Shown: one piece after another, positions 1-5,542 of the stretch | How positions within the stretch are numbered: position 1 is the stretch's first letter | Layout: each line of letters opens with the position of its first letter | From: Verrucomicrobiales bacterium | GTDB taxonomy: Bacteria > Verrucomicrobiota > Verrucomicrobiae > Limisphaerales > UBA9464 | Direction of reading: 5' to 3' | Assembly (NCBI GenBank): GCA_005789375.1 | Contig: SXXZ01000040.1 | Location: 1 to 5,542 of the forward strand | DNA length: 5,542 bases | Made by a program: the position numbers and the translations under genes | The notes under the pieces: generated by a model | Seen by the model: only the letters and a program-made list of their open reading frames with translations | Told to the model about the DNA's origin: nothing | The model's database searches: none

Positions 1-1286
1 CCCCATCCGATAAAAATGGCCGAGCTGTAAAGATTGGTCACCGGCGGACGCCCCTCGAGCCACATCCGAGCGATGAGTCCCAGCGTATGAACCACGAAGG
101 CCAATTGCACCAGATGTAGCGATGTCTTGCGGCTCCATTCGGCGAAGTTGAACCAGAACCCACAGCTAAAGAGGAAGGCCACGATGTACAACGCGGCGGT
201 TTTCGAGAACGGCGCGAAGCTATTGTAGAGCTGTTCGCGATCCGTCTTGTTCAAGGCCTTGCCCAGGCGTAGCGACTCCAAGTAGGTCTGGTACCCGGCC
301 ACCGCGGTATTGAATCCCGCAACCTGGCTCTCACGAAAGGCATCGGCCATCGCCGCCCAATGCCCCACCGCCGGCGACAGCGGCCGAGTGCCCACCAAGC
401 GGATGCCTTCGGCCGCGGCTTCGGGCGAAAGTTCGGCCTTGGGCACGCGCATCAAGTGCTTGAGCAGCGGTGCTCCGAAGCTCGGATCTAGCAAGGCCTC
501 GCCCATGCGCTGCCATGCGAAAGTCGCGTCTCCACCGGAGGCGGGCGGGATGAGCAACGGCGGCTCGCCGCGCAGCGTCACGAAATACCGCTCAGCATGT
601 CCGAACACCTCGGTCAGTGCATTGGTATCGAACGTGCCAGAACCGGTCATGCGCTGCTGGAAGGCCTTCACGCCGGCCGGGATGGTCTTCTGGTAGTCGG
701 CAATCTCCGCCGCGAAGCCAACCGTGTCCTGCGGGTGCACCGTATTCTTCAGTCGCAGGTACAGGGTCATGGCCTCGTACAACCCGAGGGTGGCGTTATC
801 GAACGCGTTGCGAAGTGACGAATCCTTCTTGTTCTCCTGGATGTTCCGGGAGCTCTCTTCGATTTGCTTGAGACCTGTCTCGCCGAACTGGTTCCACGAG
901 TAGTGCTTGCCGTCTTCGCCGGCCGCTGGATTGGGCTCCGGCAGCTTGAGCATCGCCTTGAGCTCCGGGTGATCCACGCGGAAAACCTTCCAGCCGTCCG
1001 CGACCTCAGGCCGGGTCATGAGCGTCAACAACCACTCGGTCGCCGAAATGATCTTGGGTCGCTCGTACCACGACTTGACCGGCTCGAGATTGGCGGTGTC
1101 CTTTTCGCGGATGCGCGTCAGCGAATTGCGCGCCAACGAATCGATGGGCTGCAGGCGGCCATTGAAGACCACGGGCAAGCGGCCGAAAGCCCCGAAGGCG
1201 TACTCGGGGTCACGCCGCGGCCTCAGCGCACCCAGAATCCAGAATGCGAAGAGCGCCGTAATAATTAGGGGAAGGCGTTGTTTCAT
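1..1286 (-). CDS. ccsA: Cytochrome c biogenesis protein CcsA/ResC, N-terminal part (3' end beyond left edge)
   Basis: This is the first 428 codons of a System II cytochrome c synthase subunit. CcsA and ResB move heme across the cytoplasmic membrane and attach it to CXXCH motifs of apocytochromes. The ATG at 1284-1286 opens a frame without stops to the left edge. Residues 5-20 are a membrane segment. Residues 22-360 are a long, mostly hydrophilic, probably periplasmic region that begins with a GRLQPIDSLA motif (43-52); similar GR-x-x-P-x-D/E-[ST] motifs occur near the start of Bacteroidetes and epsilonproteobacterial CcsA-type proteins. Membrane segments follow at about 364-380 and 390-408, then GRPPVTNLYSSAIFIGW (412-428), the typical opening of the CcsA core. 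The heme-binding WWD motif and its flanking histidines should lie beyond the edge. The visible part has one cysteine, inside a membrane segment. No clear Shine-Dalgarno site precedes the ATG. The gene starts 49 bases after resB, as expected for partners. Family assignment is firm; the length of the missing part is unknown. Confidence 0.92.
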   Translation of the reverse strand, partial: MKQRLPLIITALFAFWILGALRPRRDPEYAFGAFGRLPVVFNGRLQPIDSLARNSLTRIREKDTANLEPVKSWYERPKIISATEWLLTLMTRPEVADGWKVFRVDHPELKAMLKLPEPNPAAGEDGKHYSWNQFGETGLKQIEESSRNIQENKKDSSLRNAFDNATLGLYEAMTLYLRLKNTVHPQDTVGFAAEIADYQKTIPAGVKAFQQRMTGSGTFDTNALTEVFGHAERYFVTLRGEPPLLIPPASGGDATFAWQRMGEALLDPSFGAPLLKHLMRVPKAELSPEAAAEGIRLVGTRPLSPAVGHWAAMADAFRESQVAGFNTAVAGYQTYLESLRLGKALNKTDREQLYNSFAPFSKTAALYIVAFLFSCGFWFNFAEWSRKTSLHLVQLAFVVHTLGLIARMWLEGRPPVTNLYSSAIFIGW

Positions 1287-1335
1287 GTTTCAGGCGGAGC
1301 GCGTTGGGACGAGTCAAATTGGAGCAGGTGGAGCT

Positions 1336-2508
1336 TCAGGCGGCCCGGGGCTTGCGGCGGGCAATGAACTTGGTGAGGTGCATGAGGAACTGAACCAACA
1401 GGCCCACTCCGACGAGAATGCACCCGAGATACGGCGTGACCCACGACGGGTTGAGGACTACCTGCAACGCACTGGTACCGCGACCTCCGTCGGCCAATTG
1501 CTCCTTACCCATTTGATACTGGAAGAAGGTGTAGCCGCCGTACCGCAACGGTGAATTCATGTAGATGTCCACCTCGCGGTCTTCGTGCGACTCGGTGTTT
1601 CGCAACCGCACCCGGCTCTGAAAATTCTTAGGGATGTCTGTGCCTGGGTAAGTCTCGTGGGTGGTCTTGAGCAAGGTCAGGGCGAAGGGTTTGTAATCGC
1701 GCACCGGGCGGTACTCGAGGCGCCACTCCGTTCCCTCCACGGTCACGGTCTGAGACTTCAATTCACCGGAGAGGGCCCAGGTCCCGAGGCTCGACGGCCC
1801 CGAAAGCTCGATCACCGCGGCCGGCACATTGCGAGCATCCATGGTGCGCGTCGGCGGTTGCTCATCGATGACGATCCGGGCGCCCACGCCTTGGGTCGCC
1901 GCGGGCGGGCGGTTGGAATCCATGACCGGGGCCCGCAGACGGATCCGGGCGTTTTCATAGGCCTCTTTCACCCGGATGGCGAAGGGCAGCAACTCCTGGC
2001 GCAACTCGGCCCCCGGCTTCAAACGCGAGGCCGGGATAGACACTACTTGGTCGAGAGTGTTGCTGCCGGCACTGCGCAAGAAGACCAGTTCGAAGTCCAT
2101 CGACGACTCGGAGTAGTTGCGGGTATCGCCCTCGCGGAAGCTCATGATGCTCTCGCGAGCCAGCATGTCGGTGGCCAATTGCCCCAGGAGCAGCAGGATG
2201 ATGCCGATGTGCGTCAGGAAGATACCGCTCTTAGACCACGTCCATTTAAAGCGGGTGAAATGGGCCACGAGCAGGTTGATGACCAGCATCGTTCCCAACA
2301 GGTATCCACCGGGCAACGGCACCACCGGAAAGGCCGATCCGTGCGGCGTCCAGTAAGCGAACCAACTGCGAAAGTACCGCTCTTGGGCGACGTAGAGACC
2401 ATCACTGGTCTGACCCAACGTCCCGAAGAACACTACGACCACACCCAATCCCAGCAGCACCACCGTGAGGCGCAGGGACGACAGGAACTGGAACAACTTG
2501 GAAATCAT
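1336..2508 (-). CDS. resB: Cytochrome c biogenesis protein ResB (Ccs1/CcsB family)
   Basis: ResB is the membrane partner of CcsA in System II cytochrome c maturation; the pair carries heme to the outer face of the cytoplasmic membrane and ligates it to apocytochrome c. The 390-residue product has the family layout: membrane segments at about 12-32, 67-84 and 94-112, a periplasmic domain at about 114-356, and a last membrane segment at about 357-378. Near the end of the periplasmic domain, SPLRYGGYTFFQYQ (319-332) matches the well-conserved ResB signature before the final helix. His100 in the third segment sits where CcsB-type proteins carry a transmembrane heme-ligand histidine; His83 and His377 also lie at membrane segments. 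The protein is shorter than Bacillus ResB (over 500 residues), mainly through a smaller periplasmic domain, and resembles the compact CcsB halves of fused CcsBA proteins. The ATG gives the usual short N-terminus before helix 1, though no Shine-Dalgarno site is apparent. It lies 92 bases after the lipoprotein gene and 49 before ccsA. Confidence 0.93.
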   Translation of the reverse strand: MISKLFQFLSSLRLTVVLLGLGVVVVFFGTLGQTSDGLYVAQERYFRSWFAYWTPHGSAFPVVPLPGGYLLGTMLVINLLVAHFTRFKWTWSKSGIFLTHIGIILLLLGQLATDMLARESIMSFREGDTRNYSESSMDFELVFLRSAGSNTLDQVVSIPASRLKPGAELRQELLPFAIRVKEAYENARIRLRAPVMDSNRPPAATQGVGARIVIDEQPPTRTMDARNVPAAVIELSGPSSLGTWALSGELKSQTVTVEGTEWRLEYRPVRDYKPFALTLLKTTHETYPGTDIPKNFQSRVRLRNTESHEDREVDIYMNSPLRYGGYTFFQYQMGKEQLADGGRGTSALQVVLNPSWVTPYLGCILVGVGLLVQFLMHLTKFIARRKPRAA

Positions 2509-2539
2509 GGGCGAAAATCGGACGACAGCTGGTCGCGAT

Positions 2540-2554
2540 AAATTGCATCAATTT
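2540..2554. repeat. Perfect 15-base inverted repeat upstream of resB
   Basis: The sequence aaattgcatcaattt has two perfect six-base arms around a three-base centre. It is clearly AT-rich within GC-rich surroundings and lies 32-46 bases before the resB start. Such symmetry suits a dimeric regulator's operator, or a short hairpin in a leader RNA. It is not followed by a T run on the minus strand, so it does not look like an intrinsic terminator. Function is unproven and chance is possible. Confidence 0.4.
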
Positions 2555-2580
2555 GACGGAAAGCGCTCGGGATTTTTCAA
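2551..2580 (-). promoter_or_regulatory. Weak sigma-70-like promoter candidate for resB-ccsA
   Basis: On the minus strand TTGAAA (2575-2580, five of six matches to TTGACA) is followed after 18 bases by TCAAAT (2551-2556, four of six matches to TATAAT). This would start transcription near 2544 and give a leader of about 36 bases. The inverted repeat at 2540-2554 overlaps the -10 box and predicted start. The match is weak and read-through from the upstream genes is an equally good explanation for resB expression. Confidence 0.22.
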
Positions 2581-2600
2581 CCCCGGTCGCGGCACCTCAT

Positions 2601-3800
2601 TCAGAAGCGGATCGAACGGACAAATTGCTCGAAAGCGTCTCGGTTTTGGGCAGCAACGGGTGCCGGAGCCGTCAGCTTGAAAAACCACGAAACCTCTCCG
2701 CGAGCCACAATGGCCCCCAAGATCGTCTTCTCGGTCCCCACCAACTCCACCCAGGTGCCGCTGTCGCCTCCGGCCGTGGCCACTGCCTTAGAATTGGCCG
2801 CCAGTGCCCCGGCTTCCAACGGAGCCAAGCCCACTTGGCCGCGCCAACGGTTCACATTGGCCAAGAGCCCGCCGCCATTCCCAGACAGCTTACTAATAGA
2901 CACATCGCCATTGCCGGCGGCATCGGGGATGTCGAAGGACGCCAATCGCATCGGCTTCGGTCCAGCGGCTTTCCAGCCAGAGGGCACCTGCCAATTCGGG
3001 AGTCCATCGGCGCCACCACTGCCACCACCGCCACCACCGCCACCGCCACCGCCGCTCGCCCGCTCGGAACCGCCGGACACGGCCGGGGCCGATGCGGGGG
3101 CCGGGGCCGACGACGAGGCCTCCGGAGCCGACTCACCCCCACCGCCCCCGGTATCTACAGACTTCAACCAAGCCAAGAACTGCGGCTTCTGCTCGGCCAC
3201 CAACGCACTCTCACCCGTGATCTTGAAGAACACGGTCATTTCGCCGGCCGGCATGATGGCTGCCAGCGTCCGGGCCGGGTACTTGCCATCCAGAACCGCC
3301 TTCTTGCCGTCCAGTTCGTACATCACCACCTGGCGATTGCCCGCTGGAATAATGGAGCGAAGACCGGCCAAGTCCGCCTCGGTCGCCGGCTCCAGCCCGA
3401 TTTGGTCGCGCCAGCGGTTGACGTTTTCCAACTCGCCTCCGGCTCCGCCACCCATGGCCACCACGGAAATGTCCACCGAACGGCCGTCGGGGCGTTTTAC
3501 ACCATAACTGGCCACGCGCATGCCCGAGGCGGGCTTCTCTTCCCAACCGGCCGGTACAGTCCAAGGAACCGCGGGCCGTTCGGAGGCACTGCTTTCTGGG
3601 CCAGCCGAGGTAGAAGATCCCGAGGCCGCAGATCTTGGAATCTCAGAAGCGGGCGGGGTTAGGGTGGCTCCACCCTGAGGATTAGCCGCAGCCACCGGCG
3701 GGGCATCTTGAGGGGCCTGATAGACCCGGACCTCATCCTTGCCACAGCCCGCGGCCATCCAGGCCAACGCCGAAACCACCATCACCACAGTGAAACGCAT
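2601..3800 (-). CDS. Lipoprotein with two copies of an unrecognised domain joined by a poly-Gly linker
   Basis: I do not recognise a named family. From the ATG at 3798-3800 the product has 399 residues. MRFTVVMVVSALAWMAAGC is a lipoprotein signal peptide with a lipobox ending at Cys19, so the mature protein should be membrane-anchored on the periplasmic side. Residues 20-79 are a Pro/Ala/Ser-rich tether. Two homologous domains follow, at about 80-215 and 270-399. Both start W-x-VP-x-GW, contain MR-x-AS, NVNRWR (126-131 and 315-320), Q-[IV]-GL-x-P, GE-x-x-x-FFK-[IL]-T, and end near F-x-x-[FW]-[LV]-[KR]-S. Between them lie an Ala/Ser/Pro stretch and eleven consecutive glycines. The alternating strand-like pattern and the final helix suggest a Mog1/PsbP/DcrB-like fold, but this is inference. 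The lipid-carrying cysteine is the only cysteine, which argues against thiol redox chemistry. An in-frame GTG at 3837-3839 would add 13 residues, but would put an unusually long segment before the signal peptide; a GGAG lies only two bases before it. The gene follows the flippase-like gene by 53 bases and precedes resB by 92. Confidence 0.85.
   Translation of the reverse strand: MRFTVVMVVSALAWMAAGCGKDEVRVYQAPQDAPPVAAANPQGGATLTPPASEIPRSAASGSSTSAGPESSASERPAVPWTVPAGWEEKPASGMRVASYGVKRPDGRSVDISVVAMGGGAGGELENVNRWRDQIGLEPATEADLAGLRSIIPAGNRQVVMYELDGKKAVLDGKYPARTLAAIMPAGEMTVFFKITGESALVAEQKPQFLAWLKSVDTGGGGGESAPEASSSAPAPASAPAVSGGSERASGGGGGGGGGGGSGGADGLPNWQVPSGWKAAGPKPMRLASFDIPDAAGNGDVSISKLSGNGGGLLANVNRWRGQVGLAPLEAGALAANSKAVATAGGDSGTWVELVGTEKTILGAIVARGEVSWFFKLTAPAPVAAQNRDAFEQFVRSIRF
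2604..2993 (-). repeat. Second copy of the duplicated lipoprotein domain
   Basis: This encodes the C-terminal domain copy, from W-x-VP-x-GW to the last residue. Against the first copy, a hand alignment of the N-terminal 58 positions shows about 25 identities, with the strongest block around NVNRWR-x-Q-[IV]-GL-x-P. The DNA of the two copies has diverged, so the duplication is not recent. Confidence 0.8.
3012..3053 (-). repeat. GGT/GGC triplet tract encoding poly-glycine
   Basis: On the coding strand, eleven consecutive GGC or GGT codons (3021-3053) are followed by one AGT serine codon and two more glycine codons (3012-3017). The tract forms the flexible linker between the two lipoprotein domains. 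Being a near-perfect trinucleotide repeat in frame, it could change in length by replication slippage without shifting the reading frame. It also creates a proline run in the antisense frame. Confidence 0.85.
3150..3563 (-). repeat. First copy of the duplicated lipoprotein domain
   Basis: This encodes the N-terminal domain copy, from W-x-VP-x-GW (after the Pro/Ala/Ser tether) to the SVDT end just before the glycine-rich linker. It carries the same ordered motifs as the copy at 2604-2993 but is a few residues longer, with extra residues around DGKKAVLDGKYPAR between the NVNRWR block and the FFK block. Confidence 0.8.
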
Positions 3801-3853
3801 GACGACAGTCTGGACGCGCACGCCAATCCGGCAAGCCACGACTCCGAATCTGG

Positions 3854-4957
3854 CTAGGACTCCGGCGGGATGTATTTGCGGACCGTCAGGTACACCAGTC
3901 CGCCGATGGCGCTCCAGGCTAGGTTCAACGTGTAGCCCAGCAACGAGAGCGACAGCGCCTCGGCCGGCTTAACTCCAAAACCCGCGAAGTCCACGGTAAG
4001 CAGGACGACGAAGAGGTTCTCGCGGACGCCGAGGCCACTGGGGGTGATCGGCAACGCGGCCAGGCACACCACCGCCGGCACCACGAACCACAAGTTCCAC
4101 CGTGGGATTTGCAACCCCAACCCGGAAGCCAGCGCCGTAAACGTGCCCACGATGGCTAGGTTGATGGCGATGGACAACAGGGCGCTGCGCCAAAGGAATC
4201 CCGGATTGCGCCCAAACAGTCGGCATGAAGCCAGCGCCCTCAAGGGGCCCTTCATTTGCGGAAAACGCCCCATCCACCGGCTCAGGCGCCCCTCCTCAGA
4301 AAGGATGTCTGTGAAGAAACCAGCACCGGCACAAACCATCGCCACGACCATCATGCCAAAGATGGCCAAACCCACCCCATCGTAGCGACGAAACCGCACA
4401 AAGAGCGGCCAGTTGGGAATGGCAAAGATCACCGCAAACACCAGCAGCGATAGGATGCCGATCAAGCGGTCCACAAACACCGTGAGGGCCGCTTCTGCCT
4501 TTTTGTGGTGGGTACTTCGGGCGGCCGCGTAGGCCTTCCAAACATCGCCTCCGGTGGACCCCAACAAGAAGGCATTGAAGAAGTGCGCCACGAAGGAAAG
4601 CCGCGTTACCTCGGCTAGGGGCAACTCCAGACCCTGGACCCGAAGAGCTTCGCGCCAACGAAGTCCTCCCAGAAAAATGAGCGCACCGCAGAGGCCAAAG
4701 GCCAGCCCCAGGCTCCCGGGATCCAACCGCCGGGCCATCTCTAGAAGCTTTGCAGGGCTATGGGTCCACGCGTATTGACGCTGCTCCCAACGCCCCATGG
4801 CATTCCAGGCTTCGGGCTTCCCCTGGGCCAAAAGGTCGATCTGAGCCTCGTTGCAGAAGATCGCGTGGAAGATGACCGCCAACAACAGTCCACAGACCGC
4901 TAAGCGGACCAGTTGCCCGAGTGTTCTTCGGGAGGAGTTGTCGGGCCGAGAATCCAT
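3854..4957 (-). CDS. Flippase-like integral membrane protein, LPG_synthase_TM / UPF0104 family
   Basis: The 367-residue product is a multi-pass inner-membrane protein of the family that includes the membrane domain of MprF (lysylphosphatidylglycerol synthase/flippase), AglD and YbhN. Family members are linked to lipid flipping or to handling lipid-linked sugars; the substrate here cannot be told. Hydrophobic segments lie at about 15-33, 81-98, 118-135, 160-181, 195-215, 257-278, 288-306, 310-326 and 337-358. Family motifs are clear: FFNAFLLGSTGGDVWKAY (126-143), FVDRLIGI (161-168) and LPITPSGLGVREN (302-314). There is no C-terminal GNAT-like aminoacyl-transferase domain, so it is not a full MprF. 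The loop between helices 1 and 2 (about 35-80) is rather long and rich in Trp, Gln and charged residues. The ATG at 4955-4957 has a GGAG eight bases upstream, inside the preceding isomerase gene, whose stop codon is 5 bases away; the two are probably co-translated. Confidence 0.9.
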   Translation of the reverse strand: MDSRPDNSSRRTLGQLVRLAVCGLLLAVIFHAIFCNEAQIDLLAQGKPEAWNAMGRWEQRQYAWTHSPAKLLEMARRLDPGSLGLAFGLCGALIFLGGLRWREALRVQGLELPLAEVTRLSFVAHFFNAFLLGSTGGDVWKAYAAARSTHHKKAEAALTVFVDRLIGILSLLVFAVIFAIPNWPLFVRFRRYDGVGLAIFGMMVVAMVCAGAGFFTDILSEEGRLSRWMGRFPQMKGPLRALASCRLFGRNPGFLWRSALLSIAINLAIVGTFTALASGLGLQIPRWNLWFVVPAVVCLAALPITPSGLGVRENLFVVLLTVDFAGFGVKPAEALSLSLLGYTLNLAWSAIGGLVYLTVRKYIPPES

Positions 4958-4962
4958 TCGGA

Positions 4963-5542
4963 CTACTCCGGCCCCCAGACGGACCGAATGTGCGCATACC
5001 CCTTGGTCACATCTTCGGGAGCCACACCGGGGTTCAATTCAATAACCTTGATGTGCTCCGGGCCCACGAACGGCTTGAGGGCGACATAATCAATAACACC
5101 CGCACCGGGCGGGGCGTGATCGTGGGCTCCATCGGGCGTGAGCACGACGTCATGGATATGCAGCCCACCCAAGCGCTCGGACAAGCTCTCCAAGTGCATG
5201 CGGTGATCGATGAAACCCATCTGGTGCTTGATCTGGGCGTGGCCGCAGTCATGCCAGTAGCGGACGTTGTCTGGCAACTGATCGAGGAAGAAGAGCATGT
5301 CGTGGTCGAAGGGAATTTCTTCGACGGATTCCCGGTTCTCGATACCCAAGAGGAGTTTTTTCTCGCCGGCCACCTCCGCCAATCGACGAATCATGTCGAT
5401 GGCCAACTCCATGGGTTGCTCCTTGCGGGCCTCGCGGCGTTGCTCCACCTCAGCCATGAGTTTGATGTACTTCGGCGAGTCCCGCTTTCCAGCGGCGGCG
5501 AGGGCTTCGAGCTTGTCCTGATAATGGGCATCTCCGAAGAAG
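4963..5542 (-). CDS. Sugar phosphate isomerase/epimerase-like TIM-barrel protein, C-terminal part (5' end beyond right edge)
   Basis: The frame is open from the right edge to the TAG at 4963-4965, giving 193 visible residues; an internal Met at 5455-5457 is not the real start because the frame continues upstream as FFGDAHYQDKLEALAAAGKR. The protein belongs to the xylose isomerase-like/AP endonuclease 2 superfamily, whose members isomerise or epimerise sugars and related compounds with a divalent metal. The expected metal-site motifs appear in order: Glu in LLLGIENRE, Asp and His in YWHDCGHA, His in LGGLHIHDV, and Glu in IKVIELNPGV near the C-terminus. The DHAPPGAGVIDY stretch is the usual family loop, with G-x-G-x-[IV]-D-[YF]. 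Full-length relatives have about 260-300 residues, so perhaps a third is missing. The protein is probably cytosolic. The substrate cannot be told from this part. It is the first visible gene of the leftward run and lies 5 bases before the flippase-like gene. Confidence 0.87.
   Translation of the reverse strand, partial: FFGDAHYQDKLEALAAAGKRDSPKYIKLMAEVEQRREARKEQPMELAIDMIRRLAEVAGEKKLLLGIENRESVEEIPFDHDMLFFLDQLPDNVRYWHDCGHAQIKHQMGFIDHRMHLESLSERLGGLHIHDVVLTPDGAHDHAPPGAGVIDYVALKPFVGPEHIKVIELNPGVAPEDVTKGYAHIRSVWGPE
4966..4969 (-). promoter_or_regulatory. Shine-Dalgarno site of the flippase-like gene
   Basis: On the minus strand GGAG ends eight bases before the ATG at 4955-4957 and immediately precedes the TAG stop (4963-4965) of the isomerase gene. 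It is the only well-placed Shine-Dalgarno site among the starts in this window, supports the chosen start, and indicates translational coupling between the two genes. Confidence 0.6.

Noticed and set aside
1289..1344. Nine-base direct repeat ttcaggcgg at 1289-1297 and 1335-1343
   Set aside because: Only two copies, one of them covering the resB stop codon; too short to separate from chance in GC-rich DNA.
310..1554. Several plus-strand frames over the left end
   Set aside because: They lie antisense to ccsA and the 3' part of resB and overlap one another in different frames. The translations show no domain or membrane pattern.
1585..2541. Plus-strand open frame of 318 codons
   Set aside because: It is wholly antisense to resB, whose membrane segments and signature motifs are unmistakable. 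The translation is rich in His, Arg, Gln and Gly with no recognisable domain, typical of antisense frames in GC-rich DNA.
2531..2591. Direct repeat ggtcgcg at 2531-2537 and 2585-2591 flanking the palindrome
   Set aside because: Seven bases, two copies, with no matching spacing or symmetry to the palindrome; likely chance.
2560..2600. Possible terminator after the lipoprotein gene
   Set aside because: Only very short GC stems can be formed (such as GGG with CCC around an A run), with no stable hairpin followed by a T run on the minus strand.
2677..3507. Plus-strand open frame of 276 codons with a long proline run
   Set aside because: The proline run is just the complement of the GGC/GGT glycine tract. 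The lipoprotein on the other strand has a signal peptide and two homologous domains, which explains the region.
2553..3662. Plus-strand open frame of 369 codons
   Set aside because: It is antisense to the lipoprotein gene, low in complexity (Thr-Ala-Thr and Gly-Arg runs), and has no domain; it also runs across the gap before resB.
3801..3839. GTG start at 3837-3839 for the lipoprotein
   Set aside because: It would place 13 extra residues before a signal peptide that is already complete from the ATG at 3798-3800, and the nearby GGAG is only two bases from the GTG, too close for normal initiation.

Overview
The window is a GC-rich (roughly 60% by eye), densely packed stretch of bacterial chromosome. 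All five genes that can be supported lie on the minus strand, so transcription runs from the right edge to the left. Predicted products are, in transcription order: the C-terminal part of a TIM-barrel sugar phosphate isomerase/epimerase (cut by the right edge), a multi-pass flippase-like membrane protein of the LPG_synthase_TM/UPF0104 family, a lipoprotein made of two copies of one unrecognised domain, the cytochrome c biogenesis protein ResB (Ccs1/CcsB), and the N-terminal part of its partner CcsA/ResC (cut by the left edge). No rRNA, tRNA, CRISPR array, transposase or phage gene is visible. No gap between genes exceeds 92 bases.

The organism is a Gram-negative-type bacterium that matures c-type cytochromes by System II. 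The high GC, weak use of Shine-Dalgarno sites, the long extra-cytoplasmic N-terminal extension of CcsA and the low-complexity Ala/Pro/Ser/Gly lipoprotein fit a member of the PVC group, most probably Verrucomicrobiota. This is inference from style, not a proven assignment.

Right half (3854-5542): the isomerase and the membrane protein are separated by 5 bases, and the membrane protein's Shine-Dalgarno site lies at the 3' end of the isomerase gene, so the two are probably translationally coupled. Left half (1-3800): the lipoprotein, resB and ccsA follow one another with gaps of 92 and 49 bases. ResB and CcsA together form the heme export and cytochrome c synthase complex in the cytoplasmic membrane. 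The duplicated lipoprotein sits directly upstream and would be anchored at the periplasmic membrane surface where that complex works, but no functional link is proven.

The most interesting items are the internal duplication in the lipoprotein, its GGT/GGC triplet tract encoding a poly-glycine linker, the large cysteine-free extension of CcsA, and a perfect AT-rich inverted repeat upstream of resB that overlaps a weak promoter candidate. I did not see convincing evidence of a wholly new system; the uncharacterised lipoprotein is the best candidate for novelty.
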